From Chrysaora quinquecirrha (taxonomy: Eukaryota > Cnidaria > Scyphozoa > Semaeostomeae > Pelagiidae): DNA of 64,000 nt. Position 1 is the stretch's first letter; each line of letters starts with the position of its first letter. Positions 12,635-25,300 of the stretch are shown piece by piece. The notes below the pieces were generated by a model. It ran no database searches. It worked only from the letters and a program-made list of their open reading frames with translations, and had not been told where the DNA came from. The position numbers were made by a program, and so were the translations under genes. The stretch is taken from NCBI GenBank assembly GCA_014526335.1, contig JACTAT010000060.1, positions 8,721,686 to 8,785,685 on the forward strand, in the 5' to 3' direction.

Positions 12635-13471
12635 TCAGTTATCTATATCCACTCTTAATCTTTTTCCCACTGTTTTTGCTTTTTTCAAAGAAAAAGCATT
12701 CTTTAACTGACATGGGAGAAGGCTTTCAAGTGTGTCAATCACATCAACTTTTAAATCACAATTATTATTAATTCTTGACTCATCACTCCTGTTTATGAGC
12801 ATCGCATTAAACCCAGCCTCAACTGCTGGTATATAATCAAGTTTAAAACTATCACCAATGTGCAATGCCTCTTTTGCCTCTATGTTCTGGTTATTATGGT
12901 TGTTACCACACAGCATCAATGCTGCCTCAAAGATTCTTCGATCTGGCTTTGCAAAACCAATAGACCTTGAGCACAGTACCATATCAAAATAGTTTCTAAT
13001 ATTTAACTGCTCCAGGAGCATTTCAAGTCTTTCATCAAAGTTTGATATGATTCCAATCTTCAAATCAGTTTCACTTTTAAGTGTATTCAACACATAAGGA
13101 ACCTCTGGAAAAAGTTCATAATTGCTCTTGGTACAATAATCTGAGTACAATTGATTTGAGATGCTTCTAAGTATGCCTAGATCTCTAAGCCCAAGGCTGA
13201 AGAATACACGATGCACCACTTCATACCACCATGTCTCAGATGGTATTTTGTTATGATACCCAAAATTTGGCATCAGTTTGTTTATTTCATTGTAAGCATT
13301 AACAAATGCTTCTTCTGTTCTGTCTTCATCAAAGAGCTGTCCTGTTGCACCATAATAGTTATTGGCAACTGCTGCGTAATGTTTACCTACAGATCCACGT
13401 ATTCTCATTAAAGTGTTTGATGCATCAAATGTTATCAGTTTAAGTCTCATAACTGACGAAACAAGAACCAT
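12635..13471 (-). CDS. HDHD3: HDHD3-like haloacid dehalogenase-family protein
   Basis: A single-exon 278-residue frame. HAD motifs appear in order: motif I LKLITFDASNTLMRIRG (nucleophile Asp retained, second Asp replaced by Ser); a helical cap with ETWWYEVVHRVFFSLG, matching the W-V-H pattern of HDHD3; motif II GIISNFDERLE; motif III Lys in GFAKPDRRIFE; motif IV ALHIGDSFKLDY. Length and order fit HDHD3, where the second catalytic Asp is also absent, so hydrolase activity is uncertain and the substrate is unknown. Two Met residues (1 and 8) could start the protein; the first is used here. Vertebrate HDHD3 is short as well. It lies tail-to-tail with RPAP2 and head-to-tail behind the PAH-like gene. 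Confidence 0.88.
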   Translation of the reverse strand: MVLVSSVMRLKLITFDASNTLMRIRGSVGKHYAAVANNYYGATGQLFDEDRTEEAFVNAYNEINKLMPNFGYHNKIPSETWWYEVVHRVFFSLGLRDLGILRSISNQLYSDYCTKSNYELFPEVPYVLNTLKSETDLKIGIISNFDERLEMLLEQLNIRNYFDMVLCSRSIGFAKPDRRIFEAALMLCGNNHNNQNIEAKEALHIGDSFKLDYIPAVEAGFNAMLINRSDESRINNNCDLKVDVIDTLESLLPCQLKNAFSLKKAKTVGKRLRVDIDN

Positions 13472-14079
13472 TTCAGGCCTTCATTCAAGTCCTTCTTTGT
13501 GTTGTGTTGTTTCTCAATTCACAGTTGGTTATCTTCAACAGTCCTTTCTCGTTCTCCTTATTTGTTCAAAGGTTAAATCAGTGAAAAGGAAAAATTGAAG
13601 TACAGAGTCTTTACATTGAAAAGGAAAACCTCGACATTGAAGAGATATCTACAAGTGCTCAGTCTTGACGTTCTAAAACAGCGTTCAGGGTGGAAATAGA
13701 ACTCCATGCAATTCAGTTATCTTCCTTCTTACCTATCTACAGAACATTTCTCTGAAAACTTCGACATGTCCAAAATGTTGGTTTCGTTTTCAATGATTTT
13801 CCAAGAGTACGGGAGTACGATGGGAGGCATGTGTTTTTGGCCTCGTTTTCAAACGCTCTAGGCCATTAATCGCTAATCGCGTGACCATATTACCATATAT
13901 GACCTATTGACCATATTACCATATATGACCATATGACCATTTGCTTGTTGAGAAAATGCATATAAGATGTTTGACCAGTTGCTGTATGTTTGTTGATTAT
14001 TTGCCAAAGGTTTAAAATACCCTTAAATGCCGTAACATTAGAGTCTTTTGCCAACATGGCAAATTCTCATTTGTTTTAT
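13472..14079. other. Intergenic region upstream of the HDHD3-like gene
   Basis: It contains a short imperfect direct repeat of gaccatattaccatatatg (about 13890-13940). It presumably carries the HDHD3-like promoter and the 3' UTR of the PAH-like gene. No exon is seen. Confidence 0.5.
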
Positions 14080-15128
14080 TTATCTATGATTCAGCGAAAA
14101 TGCAATGCTATGTGGGTATGAAACCCTATTTGATGATAGTTTAGATGTGTAGCGAATAACCGCCATCTTTAATTTCGATGGAAGCAAATTGGCTAGCCGA
14201 AGCAACAACGTTGGAGACTTTTGTAACAACACCACAACTTCATATAAATGTTCATCTGTTTCAAATCTGTAGAAAAATGAAGATATCTGTATCAAAAATC
14301 CGCCAAAGAGACCATACGGCTACGTCTCCAACCTTATTTCGTCCCCATTTATCTGTTCTTAACTATATGTAGTTAACTAGTTGCCACAATTTCTTTTATG
14401 GCATAACAGTTGTTGCTGCAGAAGCACTTTTCTACTTAATGCTAGTGAAAAAGTAATTAAAGGGCCCAATAAACTACTCTGCTCGAGAATGAGTGGGGGG
14501 GATTCCCCACCTCATTGAATTTCTTCAGATTGACCCTTTGGTTTTCTATTAGTGTTGGTAGCTATAATTGCAAAATCCTTTATCCTACTGGAGCCTAGCG
14601 TAACCAAAAACCCTAAACCCTAACCCTAAAACCCTTCCCTAACCCTAACCCTAATACCCTTCCGTAAGCCCTAAAATCTTTCCCAAACCCTAAGCCGGAA
14701 ATGCTAACTCTATCCCTAACCCTAAAACCCTACTCTGTTATAGCCTTGTTTTCCTGTGAAGGTGTCCGCTAAACTTCATTCATAGTCTTTGCTGCTTCTA
14801 AGAAAGCTAAATTCCCCGTTACACCAGGCTCTCATACCATTCACGATACCTGCACGATGAAACCATCGTGAATGCAAAATACACGCGGGGTGCACGCGCA
14901 GGCTAATACTACAAAATTCATCATTTCAACTCACCTTTCATCCATTAATTTTGCAAATACAGATTCTATGTATTCATAATCATCCATTTCATTTCTCGAT
15001 CCGAAATAGAATTTCAGATCTTTGAGAAAATTCATTGCCATTTCATTTTCTTCTGTCTTATCTTCCTCACTTTGTTTCTTTTTCACTTTATTTTCTGTTT
15101 GTTTTCTAAAACTATTTTGCTGCGGCAT
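14080..15128 (-). CDS. Small two-exon protein with PAH-like helical domain
   Basis: Exon 1 (15128 to 14935) starts at an ATG and ends at a consensus GTGAG donor. Exon 2 (14266 to 14080) follows a TTTTTCTACAG acceptor and ends at TAG, followed at once by AATAAA on the same strand. The join is in frame and gives 126 residues. The N-terminus is Lys/Glu-rich and low complexity. The middle (DDYEYIESVFAKLMDERFET, then LLQKSPTLLLRLANLLP) has the spacing of a paired amphipathic helix, as in Sin3 and GON4L: amphipathic helices and a P-x-LLLR-x-x-LLP end. A role in transcriptional co-repression is only an inference. The intron holds CCCTAA repeats. Confidence 0.62.
14596..14735 (+). repeat. Degenerate interstitial telomere-like (CCCTAA)n tract
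   Basis: Runs of ccctaaccctaa alternate with variants (ccctaaaaccctt, cccttccgtaag). Metazoan telomeres are TTAGGG/CCCTAA. The tract lies inside the intron of the PAH-like gene. Confidence 0.8.
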
Positions 15129-16306
15129 GTTGACCTTGAGTGCTACCTATTACTCAGGGATTTCAAAAGCTTGTTTCGTTTGACTTTGCCTTGATACTTT
15201 TGATTTTTATTAGAATGTTTAACGAATGACGAATATCCGAACATCAGTGATTCGATCGATCGAAACTGTTATTTCCAATGCGTTAACGTCGTTATTAAAA
15301 TCTGTACATTAGGCCTTGGCTAAACGATCAAACATTAGTTGTCAGACATTTGAAATTTGCTTGTCAAGCGAAATGTTTTAACATTTGGCCATGTCGCAAA
15401 ACATTGCTTGGCAAACATTTTCTGCTTGCATAGAACTAAAATATCTTTGAATTATTTCAAAAACATCGGCCAACAGATGTAGTTTATTTTTGCTTGTCAG
15501 GCAATGTTTTTGATGTGGCCAAACATTCAAACATTGCTTATAAGCAATTTCAAATGATGACCAAGAAATTTTATGATAATTTGTTTGGCTAGGCGCTGAA
15601 TAACAGAAACCCTTTATTTCCATTGGGCTTTGCTCATGATATAGAGTCAGAAACCCACTGCTTTGGTTTGAGAGATAGGATGTTCCTGACTTCCTGACTT
15701 GAATCATTTAGCGTCCCTTCCTCCCATTCTCAAAGCTTAGGGCCACAAAAGGATAGAGCTTTTTGACTAATTTTAGTTGCTGTAAAGATAGAGCAAGACC
15801 AGTATTCCTAAGTTAAAGCTTCGATTAGGCTCGCAGGTTTTGCAAAATTTTCCTAGGCCCGTCCTAGACTGGCTACACCAGTCCCTCTAGACTTATTACC
15901 TTCTTCCAACTCTTTCGGAAACAGCTTCTAACAACTACAACAACATACAGCTATTTCCTCAGAGTGTGAGTAGTTGGAGCAGGGTGGTGGAGTGTGGAGG
16001 AGCGTAGACTTCGACGAATGTAATAAGTCTACAGTCCCTCCCTCCTCGTTGTAGTTGCTGTTGTTGTTGCTCAGGACAGCTCAGGACGAGTAATAAGCGA
16101 CCTACCAGTTCTAAGGAGCATAAAAGAGACTTGTGTAGCGAGTCTAGGCCCGTCCCACCCTTATGCCCGCAAAAACGTTGCGAATGTCTCGTCTGAGAAA
16201 GAAGTCAATAGATTAGCTAACCACTATCATCACTAATCAAGTATCTTATGCGCAAGATGCATCTACTATAATGTTTCCCGCTATATATTTCCATGCATTG
16301 ATCTTA
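15129..16306. other. Intergenic region with one TIR element
   Basis: About 15310-15597 starts ggctaaacgatcaaacatt and ends tttgtttggctaggcg, with ACATTGCTTGTCAAGC-type words inside; it resembles fragments at 28.66-28.77 and 43.0-43.65 kb. The remainder (15.6-16.3 kb) shows no gene. The words ctaggcccgtccta and gtctaggcccgtccc flank about 15860-16160. Confidence 0.5.
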
Positions 16307-19300
16307 TTATAGAGAGGGTTCGAAGTCTTCCTCAGTTTCCTTTTCCTCTTCAAAGAACCAGTGTCCAGTGTCGGACGCGATATTTCCTGACCCTTGAGTA
16401 TCAGGAGTTGTTGGTCTCGGTGCCTGAGTTGTAGGTGGTGCTGGTGTTGTTGGAAGGCCGTCGTTCTTCACAACTGCATCTATCAAATCTCTGTACTCGC
16501 TTACACGAGCGAATACTGAATATCTGTCTCGGTCTGAGCACCTGGAATGATTGAAGCGAGGTTATTGAAATACTAGAGATGTACCACGGTAGGACTATAT
16601 GGAAACATTAGACAAAATCTTCAGTGACAAAAGGCCTTGGTAAACTAGGGAATATGTCGCGTGTGAAAGTCAATAAATCTCAAATATCGCCAATGACTAC
16701 AAAGTCGGTATGGAAACATGTCTGTTTCAGAAATCCGATACGATCTGCTATGGCTTGCAACCACTGCACAAGACCGTCATGTCTGTCGCAGAATCTGAAG
16801 GGATCCGCTTTAAATGTCAATGTCTGTAAAGCTGTGGCTAAAATAGAGACATGTCCCGCGCGACATTGTATTCGGCATGTTTCCCAAGGTGGCTAAACAT
16901 GCGAATGACAAGCGAGCAACTTGCCCCCCCCCTCCCCGAATCGTGGAGACAAGAAATGTTTCTGTTGTCTCAAAGAAACCATTTCGTGTCTTGCTACAAA
17001 TTTTGTCGCGCGCTACAATGTTTCCGAGTTGGCTAAACTTGGAGACATAAGTCTCCTAGTTTAGCCAGGCCTTAAAAGTCCGTAGACGGTCAAAGACTAA
17101 ATGACTTCCCTTGGTTTTCATGTATCGAACTCGGAAGATTGATAGTTGTGTTGAAAAACAGGCACGAAATTTAGAAACCCACGGTCTTGCAGTCATGTCT
17201 CCTAAAGGTAATTAATCAGTTTTAAGTTTTTTGCACGCCCCCCCCCTGAAAAACAGTCGCTCTGACTGATGGGGCAACCGTGGGTAAAAAGGTAGAAAAT
17301 AAAATGAAAAAAATGACTCAGCCGCACCATCAAAGCACGAATAGATTTTGCAATAAACATACCTTACTGAGCCCCAACTGACGACTCCTTGTAGAACCCA
17401 CTGGCCTTGGTTACTTCGGCAGACGAATGGGCCACCGCTATCACCTCTGCAAGCTGATGTATCAGGGTTTGATGAACTGGATCCACTGAATCCAGCACAC
17501 AACATTTGATCAGAAATGCCCAAATGACCAGAATTGGCGGAGTTTTGCAGTCTTCTTCTGCATTCTGATTTGGATACAACTGGCAGACTTCCTTGTTGAA
17601 GAACTTGATGGGCGTATCCAGGGAAATCAACCCATCCCCATCCTGGAAAGTAAATGCAAACAAACGATTTCAGTTTTACCTTTTTTCACCCCTGAAAGAT
17701 CCGTGCTGTCCGGTGATTGTCAATACGAGAAGGAATATTGTCAGGGGGGCTCGAATTCTCTATGATTTAATTAACATTTGGAAAACCAGGACCGGTCTCT
17801 GCGACCTATCGCTTGTTAACCGGTTCGTTTTGTACACTGGCTTGCTGACCAAGCTACCTGGCCGCATTCCACAAGCTCTGATCGTATCAACTGCTCATAT
17901 TGCCCGTCGCACCCAAATGTCGCTGCGCATCAGGCCTGACAAGGAGTTAGAATCATAGTACTTCAATCAGCCCCAACGTTACTTACGTCTGACATAATTA
18001 CCGTTTCTTAAAGGTCCTCGTGCCTCGTCGTCAGTCATTGCTTATTATCAACTTCTGAATCTGCCAGATCGGGATCCTGGTCCTGTCCTTGAACCCGGTT
18101 CTTTGTCGTGAAAATTTTGACTTTATTAAGTATTGTTCATCGGACCTGTTCCTTAGTCTTTTTATACTGAGTCTAGGTCTTACCTGAAAGATAACAATTT
18201 GTTCCAACTGGTACTTGTGCACCTTGTTGTGGGAGACACGCAGGGGCGATTCTTCTATTGAATATGACTGGTCGAACCATCTTGAGGAAAGCGATGTCGT
18301 TATTATAAGTGTAATCTTCTCCATATTGAGGATGTTTGATGACCTTTTCCAAATCCACACGTACTTCTGTGCCCTCATTTCGTGATCTTAGGAAGAAAGG
18401 AAATATTTAGTATCGTTTGGGTATAAATTTTAAGTGGAACAATTTGGTGATGAAAAAGCAATCAAATAAAGTAGTAAGCAGTAAACATGCCGGGTAATGT
18501 CTGTGCAATACCGTGTAAGGTATGCAGTACCGTTTTTGAATACTCTGTTGCATGGAGTGGAGGGATATCGTCAGTACAGTGAGAGTAAATGATATTCAGT
18601 TATGCGGAGGGATATCGCCAGAAGAGTAGAGGATATTCAGTACGGTGGAGGGATACCATCAGTACTGTGGAGGGATACCATCAGCACAGTGGAGGGATAC
18701 CATCAGTGCAGTGAACGACATTCAGTTACGTGGAGGGGTATCGCCAGAAGAGTGGATGATATTCAGTACCGTGGAGGGATACGATCAGTACTGTGGAGAG
18801 ATACGATCAGTACAGTGAAGGATTTCAAGTAAGGTGGAGGGATATCATCAGTACAGTGGATGATATTCAGTACCGTGGAGGGATACCATCAGCACTGTGG
18901 AGGCCTGGAGGGATATCATCAGTACTGAGGGGGGGATACCATCAGTACTATGAAGGATATTCAGTTATGTGGAGGGATATCAATCACCAGAAGAGTGAAG
19001 GGATATTCAGTCCCGTTGAGTAATGTCATCAGTAACATGGAGGACATTCAGTACTGTGGATATCATCAGTGCAATGGAGGGATACCATCAGTATGATAGA
19101 GGGATACCATCAGTACCACCATGGAGGGATATTGCCGTAGAAAGATACTATCAGTTTTGGGAGGGATGCGATCAATACCCTGGAGGATGTTCAGTACCGC
19201 GATTGGAAGTCATCAGTAGAAAGGAGGAATTTCTGATATTCTTCAAAGTCCGAGTTTCTACACGTTTGGGGTTAAATAACCGGTGTTTTTTGCAAGACTT

Positions 19301-22300
19301 GTTAACGTTACGTTTGTTTTTGAAGAATAGCACCTATAGATTGGTCATAAAAGTCAGGACGTCTTTTTCGAAACGATGCTTCATTTACCTGTCATGGTCA
19401 CCAAGAATAACATGATAGTCCAAAGCCAGTGGGTCGTTTTCAACACAATGTGTAGCTGTGATAATCCATTGAGCATTGATCAGTGTACCCCCGCAAATAA
19501 ATGCTCCTCTTCTGTAGATTGCTACTTGCCAAGGCCAGCTGCCGGGGTTAGCATCTGTACCCCCAACAATACGAGATTGAGCCATATAGGATACTCCACA
19601 GGCTGAAAGATAATTGAATATGAAACATTTAAGGTTGCGTTCATTTGAAGGGAAGCAAAAGTTTGATTCCACATTGTAGCGTTCTTTTCATTGTAGTAGC
19701 GAAGCTATTTCGCTTTTCCCGACCGAAGTAAGCGATTTGCTGTCATTGCGATCCGCTTTTATTGATTTGCGAAGCAAAAACAATTTGCTGTGTTCTTTTT
19801 TATCTGATTTGGTTGCTCGTATTTGTTTCTTGGTGCCTCTTTATGCCTAGGGCAGTTTGGGACTTGATCAGTGTTAGATTTTCGCAATAAAATAGCAGGA
19901 AAGGTTTAAGATATGTGTCAAGATTTGTCGATTGTGGGATTTAAACTTTGATCAGGATAAGGGTAGACTAATTCGAAAGGCACTGGTCTCCCAAATCCTG
20001 GATCGCCGCCTTTACGAACTAAGAGCTATTCCAGGGACCGAGAAAGGGCGGTATAACCCTGGGTTTGTACCCGAAGAATTGTGATACCTTGATCTGGATG
20101 ATGGAAACTCGATCTTTTGAGATGGTGTCTCTCGAAAAACACTCTGTAGAAACCTTGAGCAAGACTACAGTATCAATGCTCGAGTTTCAGTTTCAGTTTC
20201 AGTTTCATTGAATTATTAATCAATCCTAAATACAATTCTAAACAGATTACTATACAATTAAGGACGTTTACAATTCGAAAAATAACTTAAGACTACATAC
20301 AACAAATCAAAACAAAGAAAGGGAAAAGACATTACATGATTGTATTTAAGATTGATTAATTAAGGAGGAGCTCTCCAAGTAGGTAAACTAATCGAGGGAG
20401 AGCCCCCCCATAAAAATATAGAATCTAAAATGTTTTTTTTTTTTTGAAAACAAAAACATAGAAAGATATAAAACCAGACGAACCTCAGAATGATAATTCT
20501 TGGAAGTGTGAGAAGGAGTAACAATTAAACATATGAATCAATAAAATAAGCTTTCAATTTAGCTCGAAGCACATCTGTCATGACGGAGATGGAAGCAATC
20601 TGTCGAGGCGAATGTGGCAAGGCTCTCGGGAGTAAGCTGATAAGTCAAGTAAGTCAAGACTTTGATAACTGCATGGATTTTAAAAAGTTTGCCGAAGCAG
20701 ATTCAGTTGCGAGTCAAAAGTCAGAGGCTGCTATTACTTGGAAACCTGAAATTTGCTTGGAAGACCAAATCAGGGAGTTCTTTTTGTTTTGCTTCGATTC
20801 CACTTCTTTGTAGAATCAAAAAGCCGAAGCAAGTTCCCGATTCACTTGAATAGAACGCACCTTAAGTCGGTGGAGAATCAAGGTTGTGAAAAATGATGAA
20901 ATAATGAAATATATCTGAAAATCATTTACTTGGAGGTACTGTGGGTATTGGTGGTCTTGTGCTCCTGTCAACTGGGATTGGTGGCGTTGGAGGGGCAGTA
21001 GGTGGCTTAGTAGCATCTGCAATGAAATAGATATGATTAGATATGTATATAAAAGCATACCTATGTATACTTACATGTATGTATGTATATATATGCCTAT
21101 ACCTTTACCTAGCTTATACCTATACCTGGCATATACATATGCCTTGCAAAAACCTATGTATATAAAACATACCAATGTATATACCTATTTATATGCCTAT
21201 ACCTTTACCTAGCATATACCTATACCTAACATATACATATACCTTGCAAAAACCTATGTATATAAAACATACCAATGTATATACCTATTTATATGCTTAT
21301 ACCTATATCTTGCATATGCCTATATACCTACATATGTATAGCTATGCCTATCATACACCTGGACCTATAGCATATACCTTTACCTAGCATATACCTATGC
21401 CTTTAGCATATATCTATACCTAGCATATTCCTATGTATATAAAAGCATACCAATGTATATTCCTTTATATGCCTATTTGTGTACCTATACCTTGCATATG
21501 CCTATATACCTACATATGTACAACTATACCTAGCATATACCTATACCTATCATTCACCTATGTATACAAAAACATACATATACCTATCATATACCTATTT
21601 ATAGCTATGCCTATATGCCTATAAAAGCATACCCATGTATATACCTATGCCTATACCTAGCATATACCTATACCGAAGCATATACCTATACCTATCATTT
21701 ACCTATGTATATAACAGCATACTATACCTTTATCTATACAATCAAAAATTATTTCCAAATATTTCGAGATTCCTGGACAAGGGTCTGTTAATGCTCCGCT
21801 GTTTGCTCCTGGGACACAGAACCCTCTTCCCTGGCAGTAAAACGTTGCGTGTTTCATTGCATCGACACTGCATTGAGTATTGCTTGTATCTCCGATTGGA
21901 CATGGCTGCCTTGATTTACGGCCATAAAATGCTGATTTGATGTCGATGATTTTGCCTGCTGGACATCTCACAAAACTGAACTGGTTTTCACAGATTTGAA
22001 CTGCAAAAGAAAGAGTAGGAGATTTAAGTAAAATAGTCCAGTTCTGCAAGCTTCAGTATTGCGAGGAATGGCTACCTCTCAAAATAAGTGAACGGGGTAC
22101 GGGAATGCGGAACTGGGGATCGGGAGCAGGAATTGTAAATGACGAATATGGGGAACGAGAAATGGGGAATGGTTCCAACATGTTTCCTTCGAAATATTGA
22201 TCTTTTAAGACAATTTTTCGGGTTGTATGTTGTACGTTTGTTATGCCCAAGGGAGCACTTGGATATTCGTAAGGACCTGTAGTCCCATTCTCAAAAACTT

Positions 22301-25300
22301 CCTCGATTTTGTACCTTCTATTTTGTGAGTATCTTCTATACACGAAGTTTTGTCAGTCTTACGAAGTTTACAATAAAATTTGTACCGATTTATCACAATA
22401 AATGCACGAACTTTGTAAAATAGTATCGGGAATCGTTCAGCTATATGCCACAAACACTTGAGCTCAATGAATTACGAAACCCTTGCCAAACGTCGTTATT
22501 TGCCACCTTTCGCACAAGAATAAATTTAACGTGACCAGAATGTAGCTCATTTGAGTACTAGATTAGCCTGTATCTTTGGTCTGTATCATCTGTTCCATCT
22601 TTTATCACTGTTAATATCCACTTACCTCTCCTGTATGGGCTTGGTGTTGTTGTTGGGGCTGGTGTGGTTGGTTGCACAGCTAAAAATAAGAAAATATTCA
22701 ATCAGTCCATAGTGAAAAAGAAAGCGCTTCAAAAAATATGGTTTGAGATTGCCATTGAAACAAGAGGGTTTTCAAGAGCTTCCAGTTAAATCATTGGATT
22801 TAGCATTGAAAAACTAACAGCAAGAGTCTACGAAATCTTCAGCAGACTCCAGAAAAGTATTCAACCTTCCTCCAGACAAACATACCAGTAGCTGAACACC
22901 TTCCTCGCTAAACAATGAAAAACGGGTGTGGTTTGGGTGTGGTAAAGGATGTTCCTTTGTTCTAGCTGACCTTCCTCCGGTCAATGACCGTGTGACCGTA
23001 ACTTTTTCCTGATTCTGACCTTCAGTAACTTTAAAGATATGAATCACCCCTCGATCGCACAGCTGAACCGATTAGATATTTCAGAATGAATGTGTGTTCA
23101 TCTACACGCATTTTTTTTTATAAGGAAGTGCTTTATAAGGAAGGTAGTACTCGGATAGGCAAAAACTTAAGGAATTCCAGTACTGGATCGGAGACTTTTA
23201 AGGAATCTGACTTTATTAAAAAATGATGAAGTCTTATAAAGCTGATCCTTTACATGTATAAAACGAGCAAGCAACACTCTTATTGTCAATGGTTTAATTA
23301 GTATTCTTTCTATTCGTCTTCTGAAACTTCCATGTCCCTATATTTCCGTGCCCCAGGTTTACTTTAAAGAAACAAGTATAAAAGTTAAGGAATTGCTAAG
23401 GAATTTTCAGTACTCAAATTTGACTGTCAGTTAAGGAATTTTCAGTACTGAGCCTGAGCCGAACTTCCTTATAAAAAAAAATGCGTGTATCGACTCTGGA
23501 AGCATAGATAGGGTTAATTATAGTCTTGTCGAAACTCGGATCCTAGGTTTCGAGCCGAAAGCCTTGACCACTTTACCCTGACTCTCCTCAATCAGTTTAA
23601 TATGATTAAAAAAGCCACATACGTTTATCAATGCATTCGTATTTCATTTCCATGTATTTTGAGATTCCTGGGCATGGGTCAGTTAATGCTCCGCTGTTTG
23701 CTCCTGGAACGCAGAACGATTTTCCATGACAGTAGAATTTCGCGAATTTGATGGCGCTAACACTGCACTGAGTATCGCTTGTGTCACCAACCGCACATGG
23801 AATACTTGATGTGCGACCATAAAATGCTGACTTGACATCTATGATTTGTCCAGCCGGACATCTCACCATATTGAACTGATTTTCGCAAATTTGAACTGCA
23901 ATGAAAATAAGCAGCATGAATGAATAAAGATGATTGTCGTGATCATGATAATAATGGATAATGATGATGAACATGATGATGATTGTGTTGTCTAATGACG
24001 AAGGTGATGACGATTACGATGATGATTATGATGATTATGTTGATCATGATGATTACGATGATGATGATGGCGATGATGATCATGATCACGGTGTTGATAA
24101 TAATAATACTGGGAATGATGATGATGATTACGATGATCATCACGGTGATCATGATGATGACCATGAACCGTGATTCAGGTAGTAATTACTATGATAATGA
24201 TGATGATGATGATGATGATGATGATTATGATGATGATGATGATGATTATGATGATGATCATGATGATCATGATGGTGATGATGGCTATTATGATGATGGT
24301 GTTGATTACGATGATCATGATGACGAAGCTGATGATTACAATGATAATGATGATGTTACTGATTTTTGTGATAATGGCTGTAGTTGTGGTGGCGATTATA
24401 ACAATGATGATGGTTTTGATTATGACTCTGATTCTGACTGTGATTATGATTTCAGTTTGATGAGAATTGAAAAAGCAAACAATCTTACCTGTCTTTATTG
24501 GACTTGTTGCTAAGGAAAAAAAAGATGCGTCAAAATAATATAAAAAACTATTTTGCAGGTATGATTCTTCTATATACAGCGCGTAGTGAAATTTTCAAAC
24601 CCTTCCTCCCCCTCCCCGCTATTATTAATACCCTCGCCTACTCTTATTACGAGAACCGTTACTAACTATTCCATAGCTTCGGTCCCCGCTAGAGTTATAC
24701 CCGCTAAGGTCCCCGCTAAATCTATTATATCCCCGCTTTTTCCAACTCCCTATAATTTGGTCCTGTATGGCCCCCGCTAATTTGATCTTTATTCCACACC
24801 CTACTCTTAGTGAGTGGCCAAGCTTGTCAGTCAGTACTCGTTAGCAAGCTGAAGTTATTCTGGTCGTGTGAAGTCAGCAGCTTGATGGATGACTTTCCAG
24901 ATGGATGACTAAACAACTCACTCTGCCGTCTCGGAAGGGACGTTAAACTAGCAGTCCTATGCCTGGATGCAGCATGCATAGTAGGCCTAAATTAGCTGAA
25001 AAAGTTAAAAATAACAGCCTGCGCAAAATAAAGTAACAACACAACAGTAGAAACAACAACCCCCACTCCGTAATCAGGCATCAAGAAGTAGCTACCTCTG
25101 CATTCATATGTTAAGTCCATGTATTCTGATTTGCCAGGCCAACTGCAAGGATTTCCGTATGCTGCAATTTTCGCCTCTATCATGCAAATTCGCTTTCCTT
25201 CACAATTTTGCCTAACAATTCTTTCAGCCGCGGCACTTTTGCAACTTTTCGAACCCCAGACATTGCATCTTCTACGATTTCTCCCATAAGTAACATCAAG

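Noticed and set aside
23961..24513. Asp-rich or Met/Ile-rich ORFs up to 176 residues
   Set aside because: They translate a GAT/ATG microsatellite in an intron of the lectin-protease gene.
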